Of a DNA stretch of 23,031 nt, positions 15,733 to 22,661 are shown piece by piece. The translations under genes and the position numbers were made by a program. Position 1 is the stretch's first letter. Every line of letters starts with the position of its first letter. This stretch comes from JAJTHC01 sp044358835 (GTDB taxonomy: Bacteria; Cyanobacteriota; Vampirovibrionia; Vampirovibrionales; JAJTHC01). The notes under the pieces are model-generated. The model did no database searches. It had not been told where the DNA came from and saw only the letters and a program-made list of their open reading frames with translations. Where the stretch lies: the NCBI GenBank assembly GCA_044358835.1, contig JBIKNF010000022.1:1-23031 (forward strand), written 5' to 3'.

Positions 15733-16914
15733 TCAAAAGTTGAGCGTTTCGGCGTAACCCGCCAGTTCTACATAGGCCCTGCCTTGCACCGGCGTTTGGC
15801 CCCGCGTGCCTGTAACAAGGTTCGCCCCTTCCCAATAGCTTAACGCCCTTTGCTTAGAAAAATAGAGTTCCTGTTCAGCCAAGGCAGGCGTTACGCGAAG
15901 CGTCAGCTTTAGGGCAGGCACCTTGAGTTCCCACGCACTGGGGTAGTTTACCCCACTTTGCGCACTCTTCCACCGGTTCAACACCTTTAATTCAAGCTCT
16001 TTTGCGGTGAATCGAATCACTTGGCCCGTTTTGCTCACCCACGTGGCGCCACTTTGCGGAGAAACCCCGCCATTTTTTTCACGCATGAAGTACAGCATCA
16101 GTTCTTGCCCGTCGTCTAACTGAATAGCAAACCAGTCCCACCCCACTTGTGTTTTACTTAATTGAGACGAGCCAAACTCGTGATCAAACCAACTGTTGCC
16201 TGTTACTTGAAACACACGATCCTTCAAACGGGCGTGAGGATCTTTGAGCGTCACTTGGCCCGTGGTTGAAATGTGGGTAAAACTATAGTACATGGACGCA
16301 CAACTCACACAACTCCCTTTTTTGGAATAGCCGTTTGGCGTCCCGTGAAAGACCTTGTCCTTCTTGGGAACCAAGTGTAAATCGAGCGAAAAGTGGGTGT
16401 CCCGCACGCTTAAATCCCACCGAGGGAGAGCCCCTTTTGGGTGGGGCCGTTCTTTGAGGCTCAGGCTTTTGGCCATAAAGCGCCATGGTTCTACTTCAAC
16501 AACGTTGCGAAAGGGGTTTTGGCGTTCATAGGCCGTGCTATAATAAAAATGCTTACCACTTAGATCGCTCAAGGCCACATGAACCATGTAAAGCTGTTGA
16601 GGCTTCCACGCACTGGATCTTAGCGTCAAGCTTCTAACCGCAGTGGGGCGTGAAAGGCGAAACAAGGTGGCTTCATACCCAAAATGATGCGGGGCTTGAA
16701 AGGGCTGCCAAGGCGTGGCCAAATGACCCGTGGTGTACCACCATTCATTGGCGTAATCAGGGTGTTCGCCGTGGTCTTGCGGGAATTGCCAGCGGTAATT
16801 AGGTTTGGCGATTAAAAACGGCGTGGTTGAAGATCCGCTGGCGTGAGCTTGCACGGTGGATGCCGAATGTATCGCTCCGCAGATGGCTAAAAATACTAAA
16901 CTTATATGCCACAT
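15733..16914 (-). CDS. AttH/CrtC lipocalin-like secreted protein
   Basis: A 393-residue protein with an N-terminal signal peptide (about residues 1-24, ending VQAHA). The mature part carries the family hallmarks HPDYANEWWYTTGHL, FGYEATLFRLS, YYSFTHISTTGQVTL and GNSWFDHEFGSSQL, with a second lipocalin-like half after them. The family (carotenoid 1,2-hydratase-like / AttH) includes hydroxyneurosporene synthases but is mostly uncharacterised; no carotenoid genes lie here, so the carotenoid role is not assumed. It is divergent from murG, with a 107-bp shared upstream region. Confidence 0.88.
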   Translation of the reverse strand: MWHISLVFLAICGAIHSASTVQAHASGSSTTPFLIAKPNYRWQFPQDHGEHPDYANEWWYTTGHLATPWQPFQAPHHFGYEATLFRLSRPTAVRSLTLRSSAWKPQQLYMVHVALSDLSGKHFYYSTAYERQNPFRNVVEVEPWRFMAKSLSLKERPHPKGALPRWDLSVRDTHFSLDLHLVPKKDKVFHGTPNGYSKKGSCVSCASMYYSFTHISTTGQVTLKDPHARLKDRVFQVTGNSWFDHEFGSSQLSKTQVGWDWFAIQLDDGQELMLYFMREKNGGVSPQSGATWVSKTGQVIRFTAKELELKVLNRWKSAQSGVNYPSAWELKVPALKLTLRVTPALAEQELYFSKQRALSYWEGANLVTGTRGQTPVQGRAYVELAGYAETLNF

Positions 16915-16964
16915 AATCGAATCCCTTTTTTCTCAACTTATCATAACATAAATCGAAAGAGGAG

Positions 16965-16994
16965 TAGACCTATTTATAGGGATGCGTTTATACT
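16965..16994 (+). promoter_or_regulatory. Sigma70-type promoter of murG
   Basis: TAGACC (16965-16970), an 18-bp spacer and TATACT (16989-16994) lie about 27 nt upstream of the murG ATG. The -35 is a partial match and the -10 is good. Confidence 0.5.
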
Positions 16995-17021
16995 AAAAAA
17001 TATATGTCGTGAAGGTTAAGC

Positions 17022-18182
17022 ATGCCCATGAATCAATTTAAAGACGCTTCCATCGTACTCACTGGCGGGGGTACCGGTGGTCACCTCTACCCAGCGCTTG
17101 CCGTGGCAGATGCCTTGGTGCGCGATTTTGGCTTCCCGCTAGAAAACATCACCTATATTGGCAATGAAGCCAGTTTAGAATCTCAAAAAGTGCCCACTAA
17201 AGGCATTCCCTTTCTTCCCCTGGTGAGCCATGGCATGCCACGTTCCAAAAACCCGCTGGCTCTGCTGAAATGGGCGTTTGAAATGCTTAAAGCCACGGCT
17301 TTGGCCGCGCGGTATTTAAAGGCCTTAAACGCCCAAGCCGTGCTAGGCACAGGGGGCTATGTGTCTGGCCCCGTGTTGCTGGCGGCGTTTGCCTTAAAAA
17401 TCCCTTTTGTGGTGCATGAAAGCGATGCCATTCCGGGATTAGTCAACCGGCTTATGGCACCCAAAGCCCGCGTCGTAACAGGTTCTTTTTCCGAAGTTCA
17501 AGCCCGCCTAAAGCTCAAGCATGAACGCTTTCGGCTCACAGGGAACCCCGTCAATGAAAGCATCGGCCAAATCAGTAAAACAGATGCCTTGACACAACTG
17601 GCGTATCTTCTGCCCCCAAGCTGGAAAGAGTCTGATAAAATACTGCTGGTACTCGGCGGTTCGCAAGGGGCGTTAAGTCTGAATGAAGCCGTCTTTAATC
17701 AGGTAGAAGCGTTGATTCAGGCGGGCTATAAAATTGTGCATCAGTGTGGAAGCAAACATGTTCAGGGGTTGAAACAGGCGTTTCTTGAAAAATACGGCAG
17801 TGAAACCCCCTTTAATCAGGATTATGTGTACCTGCCGTATATTGAAAACATGCCCGCGCTCTGGGCCTTGGCAGATGTTGCCCTATGCCGTGCGGGTTCC
17901 ATGACGCTTTCAGAACTCTTTGCATCCCAAACGCCCGCCATTTTGGTGCCTTACCCCTATGCGGCGCAAAATCACCAAGTCGCCAATGCCCGCGCAGTCG
18001 AAGCCCAAGGGGCCGCTGGGGTGGTGTTAGACGCCGAACTTAAGCGCGTTTCAATCGTTGAAGCGCTTAAGGCCCTTTGCCCCACGCAAGCCGACGCCTT
18101 AGCCATCAAGCAGGCGCTTAAACAACTGGCCAAGCCTCAGGCCACAAAAGCGATTGCCGAAATTTTACTTCAACTCTTATAG
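17022..18182 (+). CDS. murG: UDP-GlcNAc:lipid I N-acetylglucosaminyltransferase
   Basis: Converts lipid I to lipid II on the inner face of the membrane, the last cytoplasmic step of peptidoglycan precursor synthesis. GGGTGGHLYPA at residues 15-25 is the first glycine-rich loop. GTGGYVSGPVLLAA, HESDAIPGLVNRL, LVLGGSQGALSLNE and AGSMTLSEL...PAILVPYP are the other GT28-family blocks, including the UDP-GlcNAc-binding C-terminal domain. The 386-residue length is normal. GAAGG lies 6 nt before the ATG. Unlike many genomes, no mur/fts cluster surrounds it. Confidence 0.97.
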   Translation: MPMNQFKDASIVLTGGGTGGHLYPALAVADALVRDFGFPLENITYIGNEASLESQKVPTKGIPFLPLVSHGMPRSKNPLALLKWAFEMLKATALAARYLKALNAQAVLGTGGYVSGPVLLAAFALKIPFVVHESDAIPGLVNRLMAPKARVVTGSFSEVQARLKLKHERFRLTGNPVNESIGQISKTDALTQLAYLLPPSWKESDKILLVLGGSQGALSLNEAVFNQVEALIQAGYKIVHQCGSKHVQGLKQAFLEKYGSETPFNQDYVYLPYIENMPALWALADVALCRAGSMTLSELFASQTPAILVPYPYAAQNHQVANARAVEAQGAAGVVLDAELKRVSIVEALKALCPTQADALAIKQALKQLAKPQATKAIAEILLQLL

Positions 18183-18208
18183 TTCATAAACAATTAAGAA
18201 ATTACCCC

Positions 18209-18237
18209 TTGCATTATTTAAATAACTCGTTCATAAT
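18209..18237 (+). promoter_or_regulatory. Probable ssrA promoter
   Basis: TTGCAT (18209-18214), a 17-bp spacer and CATAAT (18232-18237). Initiation near 18244 would give a precursor with about 100 nt of 5' leader before mature tmRNA, to be removed by RNase P. Confidence 0.45.
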
Positions 18238-18346
18238 GATGAAGATGGTTCTTTGAAATTTTCATATACATGTAATGACCCACCAAAAAAGGCAAGTGCA
18301 TACAAGGTTTAAATCCCTTTGGCACGACGCTGTTTTTTAAAGACAT

Positions 18347-18783
18347 GGGGTCGTTCTGGACTTGACAGGACGAATTCTTGTGACTGGGTTGCGCGTCGAG
18401 GACGCTTAATCCTCGTTAATCCTGAGCAAAACAATAAATGCAGAAACTCAAACTGCCGATAACGTTATCTACCCTAACTTTGGTTCCAAACAGCGTCAAG
18501 CTGCTTAGTTCTTTAGTAAAGTAAACTAATGTTATTTCCCACACATGCTATCATGCTGCTAAGGTGGGCTTGCTAATTCGCATGACCATGCTGAAAGACT
18601 CATTGGCTCTTCAGTACAGCGTATGCGTCAATGCGTCCGAACACGGACGTAAAGCGGGTTAAAGTTCGTGGTGAACTGGGGTACACAGCTACCACGAAAC
18701 GAAACACTCTAAAGTTACCTACACGCGTAGACGCCTGGAGGCAATCGTTTTGGACGAGGGTTCGATTCCCTCCGACTCCACCA
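18347..18783 (+). ncRNA. ssrA: Transfer-messenger RNA (tmRNA)
   Basis: Rescues stalled ribosomes and tags the incomplete protein for proteolysis. The 5' end GGGGTCG pairs with the 3' end CGACTCC, followed by encoded ACCA. The T-arm sequence GGTTCGATTCC is present. The 5' region TTCTGGACTTGACAGG matches the conserved tmRNA tRNA-like start. Pseudoknot 1 is visible as CGAGGA/TCCTCG. The resume codon is inferred as GCA at 18440, 24 nt after that stem, with the reading frame closing at TAG (18506-18508). The tag starts AETQTADN and ends KQRQAA, 22 residues, longer than the common 10-15. The TAG lies in a helix 5-like stem (TTAGTT/AACTAA). At 437 nt this is a long one-piece tmRNA. Confidence 0.95.
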
Positions 18784-18979
18784 TTTTTTGTGGGTCGTTA
18801 CATGGTATGGATGAATCAGACGTGTTTCTTTTGACGATGCCCTGAATCTCCCGGTTTTTAGATTTTTTCCAAAACATCCTTTTTTGAAGAACGATTAAAG
18901 TTCCTATTTTAGTGTTTCTGCTGAAGATCTCTCGGTACTTGGTTGGTTAGTAATCAGATTTTCAGTTGACGTTTTGATT

Positions 18980-19009
18980 TTGAAAAACTTCCCGTTTTTT
19001 TGCGATAGT
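18980..19009 (+). promoter_or_regulatory. Promoter of the RRM protein gene
   Basis: TTGAAA (18980-18985), an 18-bp spacer and GATAGT (19004-19009) with an upstream TGC. This gives a leader of about 60 nt. Between tmRNA and this promoter (18784-18979) I see AT-rich sequence without a gene. Confidence 0.45.
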
Positions 19010-19074
19010 TCGCCAGTTGCAAAAAAATGTTTTACTCTGTTGGCGGAACTTATTTTGATTAGGAACTTTTGATT

Positions 19075-19461
19075 ATGAAATTATATGTGGGCAACGTGCC
19101 TTTTTCTGCGAACGATGATGAATTGTTGGCGTTATTTGTAGACTGTGGCGAAGTGCAGTCTTGCCGCATCGTGATGGATCGTGAAACGGGCCGTTCTCGT
19201 GGATTCGCGTTCGTTGAAATGGACAACGACGAAGAAGCCAAAGTTGCCATTGAACGTTTAGATGGATTTGACATGAACGGTAAAGTCTTACGCGTCAACG
19301 AAGCGCGTCCTCGTGAAGCACGTCCAGTCGGCGGTGGCGGTGGCTATCGTGGCGGCGGTGGCGGTGGACGCTCTGGCGGCGGTGGTTACGGCGGCGGCGG
19401 CGGTGGACGCTCCGGTGGCGGCGGCTACGGCGGCGGCGGTGGTGGCGGTGGACGCTGGTAG
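19075..19461 (+). CDS. RRM RNA-binding protein with glycine-rich tail
   Basis: A 128-residue protein with one RNA-recognition motif (residues 1-78) carrying RNP2 LYVGNV (3-8) and RNP1 RGFAFVEM (about 42-49). The tail is almost entirely Gly with regularly spaced Arg, Ser and Tyr. The tail DNA is a tandem repeat with a 36-bp (12-residue) period, so its length may vary between strains. Cyanobacterial Rbp proteins of this kind are often cold-induced and bind RNA. The ATG at 19075 is preceded by AGGAA at about 9 nt. It is monocistronic, ending at a good terminator. Confidence 0.95.
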   Translation: MKLYVGNVPFSANDDELLALFVDCGEVQSCRIVMDRETGRSRGFAFVEMDNDEEAKVAIERLDGFDMNGKVLRVNEARPREARPVGGGGGYRGGGGGGRSGGGGYGGGGGGRSGGGGYGGGGGGGGRW

Positions 19462-19525
19462 TCCTCTACCCTCGTTTAATCGTTAAACCCAACAGACGTT
19501 TTGAATAATTTCATAGACGTTTTTC

Positions 19526-19558
19526 AACAGGTGGATTGAGTTTCAGTCCACCTGTTTT
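19526..19558 (+). terminator. Rho-independent terminator of the RRM gene
   Basis: AACAGGTGGATTG pairs with CAGTCCACCTGTT (13 bp including one G-U) around AGTTT, followed by a short T-run. Confidence 0.85.
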
Positions 19559-19586
19559 GCATGCTTGAAAAAAAAAGGGGGCAGGG

Positions 19587-19615
19587 TTGACGGCGGTTTT
19601 TCTTTGCGTTACGAT
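19587..19615 (+). promoter_or_regulatory. Sigma70-type promoter of the 19682 gene
   Basis: TTGACG (19587-19592), a 17-bp spacer and TACGAT (19610-19615) lie about 65 nt upstream of the ATG at 19682. Confidence 0.6.
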
Positions 19616-19681
19616 TCAAACTAAAGCTCACTTGCTTTTCTCTATTTACGTCTCTCCTTCAACCGATGAAAGCTACTTTTT

Positions 19682-20209
19682 ATGCGACTCTCGCCCTCTT
19701 CCCCCACGCCCCACCACGCCCTTGCTAATGCCCCAGCCTGCGCTGACCCCCTTCATAACAAAAGTATAGCGAATCAATCCCTCCACCAGCGCTCGGGGTT
19801 TGATTTTGGGACATTAGAAGATTTAACTACAACTTTTCGGGGTGTTAAAGATTTAGAAAAAACACCAGCAGAAAAGTTGGTAATTTTAAAGAGTATAAAA
19901 GCCGATATAGTATTTTATCTTACATATTTGCGTGATGATCTATTTGCTATGTTGAACTATGAAGAACAGGTAGATGATTTAAGAAGAGTATTAACACCTC
20001 CTACTCCTGAAAATACAATTGATCTAAAACAATTAACTATAGCTGGTCGTCGATTGTCAGCTCATACTAGATTAGAAGTTGAACAAATACGTGCAAGGCA
20101 AAATGGCCAAAATATTGATAGGAATGCTCTTATTGAAGCATGGGATACATTCTTGAGCACAATTACATTAGAAATAAAGCATAGAGAATCCTCTATAATT
20201 CCCCAATAG
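19682..20209 (+). CDS. AT-rich orphan helical protein (hypothetical)
   Basis: A 175-residue protein without a recognised family. The first ~28 residues are Ser/Pro/Ala-rich and encoded by GC-rich DNA. From about 19765 the coding sequence becomes strongly AT-rich, with many AGA, ATA and TTA codons unlike the flanking murG and nadE. This part looks mainly alpha-helical (TPAEKLVILKSIKADIVF, RRLSAHTRLEVEQIRARQ). The change of composition inside one frame suggests a foreign body joined to a resident N-terminus, or a later start. The ATG at 19682 has a weak ribosome-binding site but a good promoter upstream. It ends 18 bp before nadE, and its 3' end contains the likely nadE promoter. Confidence 0.65.
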   Translation: MRLSPSSPTPHHALANAPACADPLHNKSIANQSLHQRSGFDFGTLEDLTTTFRGVKDLEKTPAEKLVILKSIKADIVFYLTYLRDDLFAMLNYEEQVDDLRRVLTPPTPENTIDLKQLTIAGRRLSAHTRLEVEQIRARQNGQNIDRNALIEAWDTFLSTITLEIKHRESSIIPQ

Positions 20210-20212
20210 CTG

Positions 20213-20221
20213 TGCTACAAT
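20213..20221 (+). promoter_or_regulatory. Extended -10 element just before nadE (possible leaderless start)
   Basis: TGCTACAAT is an extended -10 whose last base is 6 nt before the A of the nadE ATG (20228). Initiation would be expected at or next to that A, giving a leaderless mRNA. No Shine-Dalgarno of useful spacing precedes the ATG. Confidence 0.5.
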
Positions 20222-20227
20222 ACAGGC

Positions 20228-22255
20228 ATGGATGCCTTAGCTCTTACCCCCCTTCAACAACGATGCCAAACGTGGTCGCAACTCGCCCACGACCGAAATT
20301 GGTCGGCGCTTGACGCCCTTAATCACGTCACGCTCAACACCCTTAAACAGGCGTTGCAAGGCCACGGCGTGCTTGCCACCCTACAGTGGAACCCCCACCC
20401 CGGAGATCTGGCGGGCAACGCGCAACTGGTGGAACAGGCCATGCAATTCGCCGAAGCGCTCGGCGTGGATGCCCTGGTGCTTCCAGAACAAACGCTCTTG
20501 GGCTACCCTTTGCGAGACATGCTCCTGCGCTTTCCCAAACTCGTGAAAGACAATGAATCCGCACTGGCTCGACTGGCATTGGAATCAGGCCACACGCGCG
20601 TTTTTGTGGGTTTTGCTGAGCGCCGTTACGACGCGGATGAAGGCTGGGGCCATTCGTGGGGCAAGCCGTATTACAACAGCGTGGCCATTTTAGGCGGGGG
20701 CGTCATTCAAGGCGTGGTGCGAAAAAGCCTGTTGCCGAATTACCATGAATTTGAAGATTTTCGGGTGTTTGAAGCCAGTAAAACCCCCGGCGTCCAACGC
20801 TGGGAAACCCCTCACCCCAACCCTCTCCCAGAGGGAGAGGGAGTAAAAGACCCCCTCGACGCCTACGGAAACATCACCATTCACGGACGCAAGTTCGCCG
20901 TGACGGTGTGTGAAGATCTCTGGGCAAAAGAACCGAATCAACACCCGTGGTACCAGCAAAATGTCGTCGATGCTTTGATGAAAGGGCAACCTGATTTGCT
21001 GGTGAATCTGTCGTCTTCACCGTCTCGTTCGGGTAAGGAATACCGCAGGCAGTCGCTTTTAAGCGACGTTGCCACGCAGTACCGCACCCCCATTCTCTAC
21101 GTCAACCAAGTCGGCGCGGTCGATGAACTCATCTTCGACGGAGGCTCCCGATTGGTGGGGGCGGACGGTCAAGTATTAAGTCGTTCCAAGCTATTTGAAA
21201 CGCAGTTGAGCCTGCATCACGTGAGTGAAGCGGCGTTTCATCACCATGAAAGCTGGGTGCCGAATGTCGAACAATCGCAACGCAGTTCACCAAACGACGT
21301 CTTTGACCCGTATGACGAAAGCGATTTGCCTCGAACCTATGCCGCCCTGACCTGTGGGATTCGGGATTATTTTCAAAAGTGCGGTTTTAAGCGAGCCGTC
21401 TTGGGGCTTTCTGGCGGACTCGATTCCGCCGTCAACGCCGTGTTAGTGGCGGATGCCTTGGGCGCTGAAAACATTCTCGCCTTTAGCTTTCCTTCTGAAT
21501 TGACGCCTGCTGACAATAAAAGCGATGCCCTACAACTCGCCCAAAATCTTGGCATCGGCTGGGTGGAAATCCCTATTTCGGCGATGCAATCGGCGTTTTT
21601 AGGGGGCATTCACAACGAACGTGAAGCCTTAGAAGCCTTGTGGGGCAAGCCTTCTAGCGAAAGTTTCGCCCAAGACAACGTGCAAGCCATGAGCCGTGCG
21701 ACGCTCCTGCGTTTAATTGGCAATGATTACCGCGCCCTGCCCATTGCCACCAGCGACAAAAGCGAGTTTTACATGGGTTATGCCACGGTGAATGGGGATA
21801 TGTCGGGGGCGTTGGCGCCGTTGGGCGATGTGTGCAAAACCAAGGTGCGCGCCTTGGCTCGGTGGATCAATCAACAGCGCGGGGGGGTGATACCGCAAGC
21901 CGTGGTGGAACGGCCTTCGGGGGCGGATTTGGCGGTGAATCCGCAAACAGGCCAACTGTTGACGGCCGAAGAAGCGTTGATGCCCTATGAAGTGATTGAC
22001 GAGCTGATTTGGCGGATTGAAGCCCACGGCATGGATGCGTCTGAACTCAAACGCATGGTGTGGAGTTGGGAACGCACGCACGGAAAACTTGAACCCACGC
22101 AGAAATCGGCGTGGGTGAACAAGTTTTTTAGGCGCATGCAGGCGAGTGTGTTTAAGTGGTGGGTGGCCCCGCCGATGTTGCTGGTGGACGCCGACGGCAC
22201 GCTGGCAAAATCGGCGTACCACCCTGTGATTACCGCGATGAAGACGCTATACTAG
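20228..22255 (+). CDS. nadE: Glutamine-dependent NAD+ synthetase
   Basis: Amidates deamido-NAD+ to NAD+ using glutamine and ATP. The N-terminal nitrilase-type glutaminase domain has the expected triad E87 (VLPEQT), K166 (RKSLLPN) and C228 (VTVCEDLW). The C-terminal ATP-pyrophosphatase domain has the P-loop SGGLDS at 395-400, then SDKSEFYMGYATVNGDMSG. At 675 residues it is longer than the usual ~540-580. About 47 extra residues precede the domain start (LATLQWNPHPGDLAGN), an in-frame palindromic repeat adds PHPNPLPEGEG (195-205), and the C-terminus is atypical. The true start may lie further in; the ATG at 20228 has no useful Shine-Dalgarno but fits a leaderless transcript. The stop codon lies inside the first copy of the cassette 3' repeat. 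Confidence 0.95.
   Translation: MDALALTPLQQRCQTWSQLAHDRNWSALDALNHVTLNTLKQALQGHGVLATLQWNPHPGDLAGNAQLVEQAMQFAEALGVDALVLPEQTLLGYPLRDMLLRFPKLVKDNESALARLALESGHTRVFVGFAERRYDADEGWGHSWGKPYYNSVAILGGGVIQGVVRKSLLPNYHEFEDFRVFEASKTPGVQRWETPHPNPLPEGEGVKDPLDAYGNITIHGRKFAVTVCEDLWAKEPNQHPWYQQNVVDALMKGQPDLLVNLSSSPSRSGKEYRRQSLLSDVATQYRTPILYVNQVGAVDELIFDGGSRLVGADGQVLSRSKLFETQLSLHHVSEAAFHHHESWVPNVEQSQRSSPNDVFDPYDESDLPRTYAALTCGIRDYFQKCGFKRAVLGLSGGLDSAVNAVLVADALGAENILAFSFPSELTPADNKSDALQLAQNLGIGWVEIPISAMQSAFLGGIHNEREALEALWGKPSSESFAQDNVQAMSRATLLRLIGNDYRALPIATSDKSEFYMGYATVNGDMSGALAPLGDVCKTKVRALARWINQQRGGVIPQAVVERPSGADLAVNPQTGQLLTAEEALMPYEVIDELIWRIEAHGMDASELKRMVWSWERTHGKLEPTQKSAWVNKFFRRMQASVFKWWVAPPMLLVDADGTLAKSAYHPVITAMKTLY
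20807..20843 (+). repeat. Palindromic repeat inserted in frame in nadE
   Basis: CCCTCACCCCAA followed by CCCTCTCCC-AGA-GGGAGAGGG, a perfect 9-bp palindrome (20821-20841), lies in the middle of the glutaminase domain. It is translated as PHPNPLPEGEG. The same repeat in split form lies in the intergenic region at 11567-11713. The insertion falls in a loop between FRVFEASK and IHGRKFAV, leaving the triad intact. Confidence 0.85.
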
Positions 22256-22270
22256 GGCATTTTTTGGGGG

Positions 22271-22555
22271 TTATTTATTACAGAAATTGCTATCTGTTTG
22301 ATAATCTGAATTTTGAAAATACAAAATCTTATTTTTTACAAAGTTATTAGCCTTATTTTCCCTATTGTTCCCAGAGAAAATATACGACTCAGGTTCAACC
22401 TGCCGAAAAATTTTAATCTCAATCTGACCAGGCTTTTGAGAAGACCCTGTTATAATAACCTTTTGGCGGGGATTATTGTTCATACGAGCAGCATATAGTT
22501 CTGTTCCAGAGCCAATGCTTAGAGTTTGGTTACATACCTTTGGTATAGGGGGCAT
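22271..22555 (-). CDS. Cassette ORF 1, small orphan protein
   Basis: A 94-residue, Asn/Lys/Gln-rich protein encoded by AT-rich DNA; no family recognised. The start is decided by AAAGGA 7 nt before ATG within the leader shared with module 2. The C-terminus ends NFCNK. A loose alignment with cassette ORF 2 is visible: a Cys at residue 8, a Gly nine residues on, a VI/beta-like segment, FS..N, then YF...DY....FC at the end. They may be highly diverged paralogues. Beta-rich predicted character with a C-terminal helix; no signal peptide or membrane helix. Function unknown. Confidence 0.65.
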   Translation of the reverse strand: MPPIPKVCNQTLSIGSGTELYAARMNNNPRQKVIITGSSQKPGQIEIKIFRQVEPESYIFSGNNRENKANNFVKNKILYFQNSDYQTDSNFCNK

Positions 22556-22620
22556 ATCGAGTTCCTTTCGTTTTTAGGAGTAAGGGGGGGGAGTAAAAAG
22601 AGAGAGGGGGACTGAGGGGC

Positions 22621-22661
22621 ATCGCGGTGGGGCGTGGGTCACGCCCCCACCACCACGCGAT
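22621..22661. other. Large imperfect palindrome between cassettes
   Basis: ATCGCG (22621-22626) pairs with CGCGAT (22656-22661), and inside it GTGGGGCGTG pairs with CACGCCCCCAC with one bulged C around GGT. It lies between the 3' repeat of module 2 and the leader of module 1. It could be a terminator/attenuator or a folded recombination site. The left half of a second copy runs off the window end (23011-23031). Confidence 0.8.

Noticed and set aside
18631..18834. Open frame of 67 codons
   Set aside because: Lies largely inside tmRNA, so it is not a protein gene.
19008..19047. Leader hairpin (GTTCGCCA/TGGCGGAAC) as an RNA thermometer of the RRM gene
   Set aside because: The 5' arm overlaps the predicted -10, so it would probably not be transcribed.
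21713..22222. 169-codon minus-strand frame inside nadE
   Set aside because: His/Arg/Pro-rich translation typical of the antisense of a real gene.
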